Shown one piece after another: positions 1 to 5,875 of a DNA stretch of 24,542 nt (within the stretch, counting starts at the first letter, position 1; every line of letters starts with the position of its first letter). Source of the stretch: a virus; IMG/VR virus record IMGVR_UViG_3300005529_000097, positions 1 to 24,542 of that record; one strand, given 5' to 3'. A program made the translations under genes and the position numbers. Under the pieces are notes generated by a model, which saw only the letters and a program-made list of their open reading frames with translations, ran no database searches and was not told where the DNA came from.

Positions 1-199
1 CGAACAACCAGCACCCACCCCCAGCCCAGCCAAGCCACCACCACAACCCAAACCAGCAACACCCCGGCACACCCCAAAACCAAGCCACACAAGAAAAACA
101 AGCCCCCAACCCAGCCACCGAACAGACACGGCCAGACAGTCGTGCCGTGTGTGTCGCGGCGTGGTTTGTGAAACGGTCAGTGCGGGCGGCTGGATCTGA
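1..199. other. T-free, C-rich low-complexity tract; no gene assigned
   Basis: The first 139 bases contain no T. In bases 1-120 I count 61 C, 46 A, 13 G and 0 T. All three plus frames are open through the tract and would encode Pro/Thr/Lys/Gln-rich peptides, so it might be the 3' end of a gene cut by the window edge, but no frame is favoured. A C-rich, G-poor, unstructured plus-strand transcript is also what a Rho utilisation (rut) site looks like. From about base 140 composition returns to normal. Confidence 0.5.
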
Positions 200-224
200 A
201 TGCCTTTCAGACGCGGTGTGCGCT

Positions 225-262
225 GTGTGACGTTGTATGTACAGCGTGTTACGTTGTATGAC
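225..262 (+). promoter_or_regulatory. Tandem operator-like repeats upstream of RHH regulator
   Basis: Two direct copies of GTGT(G/T)ACGTTGTATG begin at 225 and 246, exactly 21 bp (two helical turns) apart, just before the preferred start at 263. TACGTT at 250-255 within the second copy fits an actinobacterial -10 (TANNNT) seven bases before the ATG. A third copy lies at the end of the gene. RHH dimers commonly bind tandem half-sites cooperatively at their own promoters, so these are candidate autoregulatory operators. Confidence 0.55.
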
Positions 263-604
263 ATGCGATCGACCCCGCACACGGCCCGTTTCCCTGATGA
301 CGTGTGGGAGGCGGCGAAAACCCGGGCGGCTCGTGAGCACCGCACTATGACTGACGTGCTGGTGCGGTTGCTGCGGGAGTGGGGCACCGGTGAGACGGAT
401 GTCCCTGTGTCGCTGCCTGCCCGGCTAGTCGCGGCCGGTGACGGGGCGCCGGAGGTCCCGGCGGCCCCGGCGCTGGCTGTGGCGGGGGGTGGCGGGGGCC
501 GGGGGGCTGTTTCGAAGCCGGCCCGCGGTGGCCGGGACGGCTGCCTGCATCCTGGTGTTGGGCGGAAGCAGCGTTGCCCGGCGTGCGGTATGTACAACGT
601 GTGA
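263..604 (+). CDS. Ribbon-helix-helix regulator with C-terminal CxH/CxxC module
   Basis: A 113-residue protein. Residues 5-40 match a CopG/Arc-type ribbon-helix-helix: a short strand (TPHTARFPDDVW) followed by two amphipathic helices ending LVRLLREW. A Pro/Ala/Gly linker follows (about 45-90), then a possible zinc module, C94-x-H96 and C105-x2-C108. The frame is open from an upstream ATG at 200, but those 21 codons would be made from the operator-like repeats, so ATG 263 is preferred; it lacks a Shine-Dalgarno and may be leaderless. The gene runs toward dnaN on the other strand. Probably a DNA-binding repressor or antitoxin-like regulator; no toxin partner is next to it. Confidence 0.65.
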   Translation: MRSTPHTARFPDDVWEAAKTRAAREHRTMTDVLVRLLREWGTGETDVPVSLPARLVAAGDGAPEVPAAPALAVAGGGGGRGAVSKPARGGRDGCLHPGVGRKQRCPACGMYNV

Positions 605-626
605 CGTTGTCATGCGCTGTATGTAC
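588..626 (+). repeat. Third copy of RHH-associated motif, with palindrome
   Basis: GTGTGACGTTGTCATGC at 599-615 repeats the motif seen at 225 and 246. Here it also forms a perfect inverted repeat, ACAACG (594-599) and CGTTGT (605-610) around five bases, and GTATGTAC occurs on both sides (588-595 and 619-626). It covers the last codons and stop of the RHH gene, so the same bases encode the protein's C-terminus. Possible operator allowing looping across the gene; function inferred. Confidence 0.5.
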
Positions 627-627
627 G

Positions 628-664
628 GCCGCGCCCGGCTCGAGGATCGTGGGCCGGGCGCGGC
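628..664. terminator. Hairpin between convergent RHH and dnaN genes
   Basis: A perfect 12-bp inverted repeat, GCCGCGCCCGGC (628-639) and GCCGGGCGCGGC (653-664), with a 13-base loop, sits between the stop of the RHH gene (604) and the stop of the minus-strand clamp gene (673). Its place suits a bidirectional terminator, but there is no clear T-run on either side. Confidence 0.5.
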
Positions 665-672
665 GCGTCTGG

Positions 673-2313
673 TCAGACTGCCTGGCGTGCCTGGCGGCAC
701 ACTTCGGCCCACGCCGTCTCATGCGCGCGGACAAACTTGCTGGCGGCCCGTTTGCCGTCGAATTCGGCCCGGTTGCCGGACGGGTGCCAGTAGGCGATCA
801 GGTGACGTGCCCCGCCGGTGACGCTGGCCGTGATCGAGTAGGGCTGGCCTCCGCCCCACGACCCGGGCTTGCCCGGCCGCAACGCTACTTCGCGTCCCCA
901 CCGGTCTTTCAGTCCCGGGATGATGGCCCGCAGCTCACCGGCAGTCTCCGGCGCGGTGGGGGTGGCCTGGCGGATGATCCGGGTAACCGTGGCAGGCTTG
1001 GCAGGCTTGGCGGGCTGCGGCGCCGTCTCGGGCGTCTCCGTGGTGGCCGGGTCAGGCTTGACCTGGGCAGCCTCGGCGGGCGCGTCCTTGACCTCGGCGG
1101 GCTTGGCGGCCGGCTGCGGCTTGACCGCTGGCCGGTCGATGCGTATCGGCATCACCAGGCCGCGGAACCCACCCGGCCGCGAACCCTCCGGCGTGATGAC
1201 CAGCGGCTTGCCCACGGCCACCCATCCGAGCGTCACCGGCCCTTTCAGGCTGGCCAGGATGCTGCCCACGTAGGCCGGGTTATAGGCCACCGTGTGACCG
1301 ACCACCCGGTAACCGGGCCCGGACGTGGCCACGCCACCCATGTCCAGCCGGCACGGCACGCTGGCTGACGAGACAACTTTGCCGTCACGCCGCCCGGTCA
1401 CCGTCACCCGGCCCGACCGGAACTCCAGGTACACGGGCGAATTCTTCTCGATCACGGCGCCCGCGCGCTTGACCGCTTCCGCCAGCGTGCCGGCGTCAAC
1501 CGTGGCGGTCACTTCGGATGTCTTCGGCAGCAGCGACCGGAAGCGCGGGAACTCGCCATCGATGGGATGCACGATCAGGTCCCGCGTGCCGTCCGAGAAA
1601 CCGGCGAACTCGCCATAGCCGTCCTTGCACCCATCCATCGGCGCGGCCAGGTGAACCGTCACGTGCGCGTTCTTGGCGGCCAGCTTGGCGTATGTGGCCA
1701 GGATCTTGGCCGGGATCGACGCCTGGCGGCCGGCCGCGTCACCGGTGCCCGCTGCGATCTCTTCCACTGCGAGCCGGTAACGGTCGGTCGCTGCCAGCGT
1801 GATACCGGACTCTGCGAAGTCAAACAACACCGTTGTCAGCGACCGCAGCGTGTCGTCAGTGGACGCGCACACAGCCACCCGCCCGACCGCGCCGGCGAAA
1901 ACGCTTCCGTCCACCGTCGCGACCTCGGCGGGCATCGCCGGCAAGGTGGGGTAGTCCGCCACCGGAAGGAGCTCCACTGACGCACTCACACCCTCGCATT
2001 CGAGCGTGAGCGTGTCACCGGTGGCTGTGGCGGTCACTGTCGCGCTCTTGCCCCCCGGCAAGCCCTTCACCGCAGTAACCAGCTCCCGGCCGCGTGGCAG
2101 GATCGTTCCGGCGGCCGTGACATCGGCGGAGACGCGCGCCCGGGCGGTCATGTCGTAATCGAACCCACTGACCGTGACCGTGCCAGTGCTGGCCTGTAGG
2201 TGAACCCCTGCCAGCACTGGCACGGCCGGCCGCGTAGACAGTCCTTTGACGGCCCATGCCAGCCCGGCTGCCAGGTCGCTCTTGCTTACGGTGAACATCA
2301 CTTCGGTAGTCAC
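673..2313 (-). CDS. dnaN: DnaN-like DNA polymerase sliding clamp with C-terminal extension
   Basis: A 546-residue protein. Residues 1-393 look like a complete bacterial beta clamp, the ring that tethers DNA polymerase III to DNA: ATDRYRLA (175-182) stands at the family's TDGHRLA position, FPRFRSLLP (255-263) at FPDYRRVLP, and VMPIRI (388-393) at the C-terminal MPMRL motif. Host DnaN proteins end about here (roughly 370-380 residues). This one continues with a Pro/Ala/Lys/Glu linker (about 395-450) and an unrecognised domain (about 455-546) rich in Trp and Arg. The start is GTG at 2313, nine bases after GGGAGGG. It is the last gene of a three-gene minus-strand unit and probably serves phage replication or modifies host polymerase use. 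Confidence 0.88.
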   Translation of the reverse strand: MTTEVMFTVSKSDLAAGLAWAVKGLSTRPAVPVLAGVHLQASTGTVTVSGFDYDMTARARVSADVTAAGTILPRGRELVTAVKGLPGGKSATVTATATGDTLTLECEGVSASVELLPVADYPTLPAMPAEVATVDGSVFAGAVGRVAVCASTDDTLRSLTTVLFDFAESGITLAATDRYRLAVEEIAAGTGDAAGRQASIPAKILATYAKLAAKNAHVTVHLAAPMDGCKDGYGEFAGFSDGTRDLIVHPIDGEFPRFRSLLPKTSEVTATVDAGTLAEAVKRAGAVIEKNSPVYLEFRSGRVTVTGRRDGKVVSSASVPCRLDMGGVATSGPGYRVVGHTVAYNPAYVGSILASLKGPVTLGWVAVGKPLVITPEGSRPGGFRGLVMPIRIDRPAVKPQPAAKPAEVKDAPAEAAQVKPDPATTETPETAPQPAKPAKPATVTRIIRQATPTAPETAGELRAIIPGLKDRWGREVALRPGKPGSWGGGQPYSITASVTGGARHLIAYWHPSGNRAEFDGKRAASKFVRAHETAWAEVCRQARQAV

Positions 2314-2358
2314 TTTGGGTAACCCTCCCGTTGCCCTAGTGGATGGTTCGATGCGTGG

Positions 2359-2583
2359 TCAGGCGAACTCGCGCAGAACGGCTAGGTAGTCCTCGCCATC
2401 CCAGGTGAGCCGCACGCAGTCGCTGTACTCCGGGTCAGTGGATATCCAGCCGTGCCGTTGTGCGCGCTGGCGGGTGGACTTGCTCACCTGGCGGTCGATG
2501 CGCGCGACGGTGCATGGCGGCAACTCCGCCATCGCCAGCGCTGCCAGGTCCTTACGCTCTGCTGCGGTGAGTTTGCGTGCCAT
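2359..2583 (-). CDS. Small hypothetical protein upstream of dnaN
   Basis: A 74-residue protein with a charged N-terminal helix (LTAAERKDLAALAMAEL), then a basic stretch (DRQVSKSTRQRAQRHGW) and an acidic, aromatic C-terminus. The order of a basic helix and a WISTDP/VRLTWDG beta hairpin could be a small winged-helix-like DNA-binding fold, but I recognise no family. ATG at 2583 follows GGGAGGG (complement of 2591-2597) by seven bases. It lies 45 bases before dnaN and is probably cotranscribed with it. Confidence 0.7.
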   Translation of the reverse strand: MARKLTAAERKDLAALAMAELPPCTVARIDRQVSKSTRQRAQRHGWISTDPEYSDCVRLTWDGEDYLAVLREFA

Positions 2584-2628
2584 TGCTGATCCCTCCCGAT
2601 CGTTTGGCTAGCCCCATGTGGGCTGTGA

Positions 2629-2652
2629 GCCGGCCCGGTCACCCGGGCCGGC
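2629..2652 (-). other. Intercistronic hairpin in the minus-strand unit
   Basis: A perfect 10-bp inverted repeat (2629-2638 with 2643-2652) closes a 4-base loop in the 77-base gap between the first and second minus-strand genes. It lacks a T-run, so it may be an mRNA processing or stability element, or a weak terminator limiting downstream expression. Confidence 0.4.
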
Positions 2653-2660
2653 CGGACAGC

Positions 2661-2870
2661 TCACGCGGAACCGATTCGCCCCATCGCGGAATCGTGCCTG
2701 TCCCACGCCGCCACGACAGGCCAGGGAACGCCCGCCACGTCCACCCGCATCGCCACTACCTCACGCCAGGTCAGCTGAGGATTGGCCTCCACCCGCTCTG
2801 CTTTGGCCGCGCGCCATCCCACTTCAATCTCGCGCCGCTCGTCCGCGGTCCATGTCCACGTCTCGCCCAT
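2661..2870 (-). CDS. Small hypothetical protein, first gene of minus-strand unit
   Basis: A 69-residue protein, Trp-rich and mostly helical: a charged helix (TADERREIEVGWRAAKAERVEA), then LTWREVVAMRVDVAGVPWPVVAAW. I recognise no family. The frame is open further upstream, but the shared Shine-Dalgarno GGGAGGG (complement of 2881-2887) is ten bases before the ATG at 2870 and only one base before the ATG at 2879, so 2870 is chosen. It directly follows the promoter/operator region at 2912-2940 and leads the unit ending in the clamp gene. Confidence 0.6.
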   Translation of the reverse strand: MGETWTWTADERREIEVGWRAAKAERVEANPQLTWREVVAMRVDVAGVPWPVVAAWDRHDSAMGRIGSA

Positions 2871-2911
2871 CGCTGCCATCCCCTCCCGTTGCTTGCGCCT
2901 CACACTAGTGG

Positions 2912-2940
2912 ACTCTACCCTACTAGGGAAGAGTTGACAC
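2912..2940 (-). promoter_or_regulatory. Promoter with 23-bp near-palindromic operator for the dnaN unit
   Basis: Bases 2912-2934 read ACTCT-A-CCCTA-C-TAGGG-A-AGAGT, a near-perfect 23-bp palindrome: both pairs of five-base arms match, and only the symmetric A positions and the centre break symmetry. On the minus strand a -10 TAGAGT (2917-2912) lies 17 bases after a -35 GTGTCA (2940-2935; four of six consensus bases). The palindrome fills the spacer and -10, the classic place for a repressor site. Transcription would start near 2905, about 35 bases before the first gene. Confidence 0.55.
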
Positions 2941-3215
2941 GCAGATTCAGCAATCCTCGGCGTGTCGGCACACACACTGACCAGCGACGGGACCAGACCC
3001 CCGGACCCGGGACACCCCCCGGAACCCACCCCCTCCCCCCCGGTCCGGTACCAGATGTGCCAGGCAGCCCCCGCGCACCAATCAGCCTCTTGCCCTCAAC
3101 CCCCTAACGTCACATTCCCTCCCTTTTCACCCCCGGCCGTTTCCCTTCCGTTCCCGGGTCACGAAGCAGGGCTCGCGATTTTCCGGGGGTGCCCGTGCCG
3201 AGACGGCCCATGGTT
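2941..3215. other. Intergenic region, C-rich on the plus strand; no gene seen
   Basis: Between the divergent minus-strand and plus-strand units there is no convincing gene. Bases about 3000-3180 are C-rich and G-poor on the plus strand with several C-runs; frames across them give only Pro-rich low complexity. A 7-bp inverted repeat (CCGGACC 3001-3007, GGTCCGG 3042-3048) has a long loop. The composition resembles the window's first 139 bases, and both tracts precede an RHH gene. Confidence 0.5.
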
Positions 3216-3247
3216 CGATACCGTGATATCGTCCTCACTGTGAGTGA
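3216..3247 (+). promoter_or_regulatory. Promoter and two palindromes at the second RHH gene
   Basis: CGATA (3216-3220) and TATCG (3227-3231) form an inverted repeat around six bases. It overlaps a TANNNT -10 candidate, TATCGT (3227-3232), which ends seven bases before the GTG at 3240. A second palindrome, TCACT-GTG-AGTGA (3235-3247), is centred on the start codon. Repressor binding at either site would block initiation, which suggests autoregulation by the RHH product. No good -35 is visible. Confidence 0.5.
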
Positions 3248-3434
3248 CGAGACGCAGGGTTTCCCGGTGCGCCTGCCGAAGGCCGTCTACGAGCGGCTGC
3301 GGCGTGCCAAGTTCGATCACCGTGTCCCGATGAACGTGATCGTCACCGAGGCTGTGGACCGGTTCCTGGCCGACGAAGACGCGGTCGCCGGGTTCGCGGA
3401 GACTGTGCGAGCATCGAGGGGGAGGCAGTCATGA
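3240..3434 (+). CDS. Ribbon-helix-helix (CopG/Arc-type) regulator
   Basis: A 64-residue protein with an RHH pattern: strand GFPVRLPKAVYERL followed by two helices through VPMNVIVTEAVDRFL. Such proteins bind DNA as dimers by inserting the paired strands into the major groove. The frame is open from GTG 3189 and ATG 3210, but GTG 3240 is preferred: the RHH strand follows at once, and a -10-like TATCGT ends seven bases upstream, as expected for a leaderless actinobacterial mRNA. Its stop overlaps the next gene's ATG (ATGA). Probable repressor of its own operon. Confidence 0.7.
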   Translation: MSDETQGFPVRLPKAVYERLRRAKFDHRVPMNVIVTEAVDRFLADEDAVAGFAETVRASRGRQS

Positions 3435-3676
3435 CAGCAGGTAACCGGCCCAGGAGGCAGCCGGACCGTGGTGAGCAGATGCAGGCGCTCGGGGGGCTGG
3501 CGGCGATCGTGATCGGGGCGGTGCTCGTGTACCTGCTGAGCCCGCGTGCGCCGCTGGCCCAGCACCCGGGTTCCCCGGCGGCGCTGCTGGGGGTCGGGCT
3601 GATCGGCGGGGGGATCGCGATGATCGCGGAGGTCATGAGGAAGCCGCACCCGGGGCGTGGGGCGAGGCGGCGGTGA
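3431..3676 (+). CDS. Small two-helix membrane protein
   Basis: An 81-residue protein with a basic N-terminus, two hydrophobic segments (about 20-36 and 50-69) joined by a short loop, and a basic C-terminus ending GRGARRR. This predicts a helical hairpin with both ends in the cytoplasm. It overlaps the RHH gene by ATGA and the next gene by GTGA, so translation is probably coupled. The shape would fit a holin, but there is no endolysin nearby and its place among regulatory genes argues against that; function unknown. Confidence 0.7.
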   Translation: MTAGNRPRRQPDRGEQMQALGGLAAIVIGAVLVYLLSPRAPLAQHPGSPAALLGVGLIGGGIAMIAEVMRKPHPGRGARRR

Positions 3677-3876
3677 ACGGAACGGGTGGCCCTCGGCGCG
3701 TCCCGGGCACGAGCGTCACCGCCTGCCCGGACTGCGGCGCCGGGCTCGGCGGCGCTCGTGGAGTTCACTCCAATGCGCGCAGCATCTGGTGTCTCGGCTG
3801 CGGGTGGGGCTGCAACCGAGACAGCACCGGCCAGCCAGTGACCCCTGATGGCCGGCCGGTCTTGAGGCAGCGGTGA
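3673..3876 (+). CDS. Small zinc-ribbon protein
   Basis: A 67-residue protein with C18-x2-C21 and C40-x2-C43, plus C47, spaced as in a zinc ribbon (ACPDCGAGL then WCLGCGWGC). The rest is short and polar. GTG start overlaps the upstream stop (GTGA), and its stop overlaps the following GTG in the same way. Such small ribbons in phages often bind nucleic acid or polymerase, but no specific role can be assigned. Confidence 0.72.
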   Translation: MNGTGGPRRVPGTSVTACPDCGAGLGGARGVHSNARSIWCLGCGWGCNRDSTGQPVTPDGRPVLRQR

Positions 3877-4307
3877 GCGCTGAACTGGCGGAGTTCCTGA
3901 CCGCCTGCCTGGACGAGGACGAGGCGGCTGCAAAGGCGGCGGCCGGTCCTGACTGGCTGGAAGACGGCTCACCGTCACTGGTGGTCTTCACCCGCCAGCA
4001 GGATGAAGGCCCGCGGCAGGGCGTGCGCGGTATTGCCTGGTGCAGCAACGGCTACGACGATGATCGCGCGAACATGGCCCACATCGCCCGCCACGACCCG
4101 GCCCGCGTGCTGCGTGAGGTCGAGGCTGGCAGGCACCTCATCGCTGACTACTCGGCCGTGACCGAGGACGCGCCACCCGACCGGTACCTTCCGACCGGCG
4201 AACTACAACCGGAGTGGGCGCAAGTCGAGTGCCTGCACCGTGAACTGACCCGGCGCGCCGGGGTCTACAGCGACCGCCCCGGATACCGGCAGGTGTGGGC
4301 TCCGTGA
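3873..4307 (+). CDS. DUF6221-family protein
   Basis: A 144-residue acidic protein. It begins with an EFLTACLDEDEAAAKAA helix and carries the signature HIARHDPARVLREVEAGRHL (70-89) typical of actinobacterial DUF6221 proteins, which are common in Streptomyces and their phages; their function is unknown. C-terminal residues 120-144 are predicted helical and basic. It overlaps both neighbours by GTGA. Family assignment is from memory of the motif. Confidence 0.8.
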   Translation: MSAELAEFLTACLDEDEAAAKAAAGPDWLEDGSPSLVVFTRQQDEGPRQGVRGIAWCSNGYDDDRANMAHIARHDPARVLREVEAGRHLIADYSAVTEDAPPDRYLPTGELQPEWAQVECLHRELTRRAGVYSDRPGYRQVWAP

Positions 4308-4465
4308 CCGGCCGGCGTGGCGGCAAGGCAACCGCGACGCGCCGGGCCACCGAGCGTGCCGCTTCGGACGGGAAGCACGTCCATTACGCCGCCCGCGACG
4401 GGATGTGGTGCATCACCCGGCAGCCCATCGGGTTCCTGTACGTGCTGCTGACACGCCCGGCTTAG
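4304..4465 (+). CDS. Small basic hypothetical protein (53 aa)
   Basis: The 53-residue frame starts GTG at 4304, overlapping the stop of the DUF6221 gene (GTGA), and ends TAG at 4465. The N-terminal half is strongly basic (MTGRRGGKATATRRATERA); the second half has an aromatic stretch (HYAARDGMWCITRQPIGFLY). The coupling overlap and GC-rich third codon positions support a real gene. Function unknown; a nucleic-acid-binding peptide is possible from charge alone. Confidence 0.55.
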   Translation: MTGRRGGKATATRRATERAASDGKHVHYAARDGMWCITRQPIGFLYVLLTRPA

Positions 4466-4512
4466 TCACGCCGCGTCACGGTTTCGGTCACACGCCGTGG
4501 CACACTGTCACC

Positions 4513-5115
4513 ATGAGCAACCACCCGGCTCAGCGCCCCCGAAGCGGCAACGACGGAGCAGCCTCCCCGAACGGTGCGGCAGGCTTCACCAGAACCCCGG
4601 AGCAGGCGGCTGACAGCATCATGGCCCAGCATCTGGCTGGGCTTCAGCAGATCCTCGTGAACCTGCCCCGCATGGTCGCCGACGCGGTAGGGGTCGCGAT
4701 CCAGTCGTCCGGGCCGCTCGGGCTGTGCGTCACGTGCTTGGGGCGGCTGCAGGAGTGGCAGCGCGCCCACGGCGACGAGGTGGCGCTGGCGCGGGCGAAA
4801 GCGCTTGAGGCCGCCGGCGGGGACGAGGCCGCCGCGGCGGAGGGGATCATCCCGTTTCTGCGGCCCGAGCTGCGGCCCGGCGGGCCGGAGGCGGCGCCGT
4901 CGATCCTGAACGCGCAGATGATCGTGAACGGGACCGGGGTGTGCGTCCCCGACGCACCCGCGGCCGGGCTTGTGCCGCAGCAGGCGCAGCCGGCGCGGGC
5001 GCCGATCCTTGTCCCGCCGCCGGGGATGAGCCACGCCGCCGCCGTCCATGCGGCCCGCCACGACCCCAACCTGCCCGGAATGCCCGAGCAGGTCGCTGAG
5101 GGGATGAAGGGCTAG
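4513..5115 (+). CDS. Hypothetical actinophage protein with CxxC motif
   Basis: A 200-residue protein. Residues about 25-62 form an amphipathic helix region (QQILVNLPRMVADAVGVAIQ), followed by a CVTCLGRLQEWQRAH segment, an acidic/Ala helix, and a long Pro/Ala-rich C-terminal region. The frame is open from 4405, but ATG 4513 is chosen because upstream codons overlap the preceding gene and CACACT (4501-4506), a weak -10, lies six bases before it. I do not recognise a named family. Confidence 0.65.
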   Translation: MSNHPAQRPRSGNDGAASPNGAAGFTRTPEQAADSIMAQHLAGLQQILVNLPRMVADAVGVAIQSSGPLGLCVTCLGRLQEWQRAHGDEVALARAKALEAAGGDEAAAAEGIIPFLRPELRPGGPEAAPSILNAQMIVNGTGVCVPDAPAAGLVPQQAQPARAPILVPPPGMSHAAAVHAARHDPNLPGMPEQVAEGMKG

Positions 5116-5119
5116 CGGG

Positions 5120-5437
5120 GTGGGAACGGCGAAAGGAACCGCGACCCGTCCCACCGCTGCCGGGCTGATCCGCCGCGACTTCCACGGGGCGGTGCTGCTG
5201 AAGTACTACATCCCGCTGCCGGACGGCGGGAACGCTCAGGCGTTCATCGGCAAGGTGTCGGTGTTCAGCGACGAAGAGGCCCTCGGGTTCAAGGTCAGCG
5301 GCGGCGAAAGCAACTGGTGTGTCCGCGTCGCCGGGGCGTCGGCGGCGCTGACCTTTCCAGGCTGCCAGGTCCGCGCCGTCATCGCGCTCCCGGCCGGCGC
5401 AGGGGCGAAGAACACCGACTACTGGCCGGTTCCGTGA
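5120..5437 (+). CDS. Hypothetical protein, beta-rich
   Basis: A 105-residue protein alternating hydrophobic and polar residues in a beta-rich pattern (AVLLKYYIPLPDGG, FIGKVSVFSDEEA, WCVRVAGASAALTF). The start is GTG 5120, with AAGG (5107-5110) nine bases upstream; four bases separate it from the preceding stop. Its stop overlaps the next GTG (GTGA). Function unknown. Confidence 0.6.
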   Translation: MGTAKGTATRPTAAGLIRRDFHGAVLLKYYIPLPDGGNAQAFIGKVSVFSDEEALGFKVSGGESNWCVRVAGASAALTFPGCQVRAVIALPAGAGAKNTDYWPVP

Positions 5438-5601
5438 AGCTCCTGGCCGAGCACGACACACAAGCCGGCCCGCAGGCCACGGCCCGGGAGTTCCGGGTGA
5501 TCGGGACCGGCCGCGCGCTGCCCGAGGGTGCCCGCTGGGCCGGCACCTGCCCGCGCACAGCCGCGGGGGAAGTCTGGCACCTGTACGAGGTCACGCCGTG
5601 A
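5434..5601 (+). CDS. Small hypothetical protein (55 aa)
   Basis: A 55-residue protein read from the GTG at 5434, which overlaps the upstream stop (GTGA); its own stop overlaps the next GTG in the same manner. It has a REFRVIGTGRALPEGARW core and ends VWHLYEVTP, a pattern of two or three beta strands. The start inside the longer open frame (from 5317) is chosen by the coupling overlap. Conserved actinophage proteins ending in HLYE are common, but I assign no function. Confidence 0.6.
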   Translation: MKLLAEHDTQAGPQATAREFRVIGTGRALPEGARWAGTCPRTAAGEVWHLYEVTP

Positions 5602-5873
5602 CCGCACCCATCCAGGTCCGGGCCGGCCTGACCCTGCCCGAACGGCTCACCCTCCGCGAACTACTCGTGGACTGGTACGCCGAGCACGGCATCGACGAGG
5701 AACACGCCATGCGGCAGCACCGGGGGCCGTCCTGCTTCACCGGGGCGCCGCTGCACGAGCCGTGCGGCAGCGAGGGGCCGGGCGGCGTGGGGTGCATGTG
5801 CGAGTGCCACGACGCCGCCGCGCCCACTGAACGCGCCGCGCCGGTCCCGGCAGCCGAAGAGGCGGAGGTGTAG
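5598..5873 (+). CDS. Small Cys-rich hypothetical protein
   Basis: A 91-residue protein with an N-terminal helix (LPERLTLRELLVDWYAEHG) and a Cys/His cluster in its second half (C46, C56, C66, C68 and His70, the last part reading GCMCECHD), suggestive of metal binding. The C-terminus is Ala/Pro/Glu-rich. It starts at a GTG overlapping the preceding stop. Function unknown. Confidence 0.62.
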   Translation: MTAPIQVRAGLTLPERLTLRELLVDWYAEHGIDEEHAMRQHRGPSCFTGAPLHEPCGSEGPGGVGCMCECHDAAAPTERAAPVPAAEEAEV

Positions 5874-5875
5874 CG

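Noticed and set aside
574-1980. Several long plus-strand open frames across the clamp gene
   Set aside because: They are Arg/Gly/Pro-rich antisense shadows; the minus frame has clear DnaN motifs and a ribosome site.
2934-2939. Perfect TTGACA on the plus strand
   Set aside because: No -10-like hexamer lies 16-19 bases downstream; it coincides with the edge of the minus-strand promoter.
2577-3243. Plus-strand open frames through the divergent control region
   Set aside because: They encode Pro/Arg-rich low complexity driven by C-runs, have no ribosome sites, and cross the palindromic operator.
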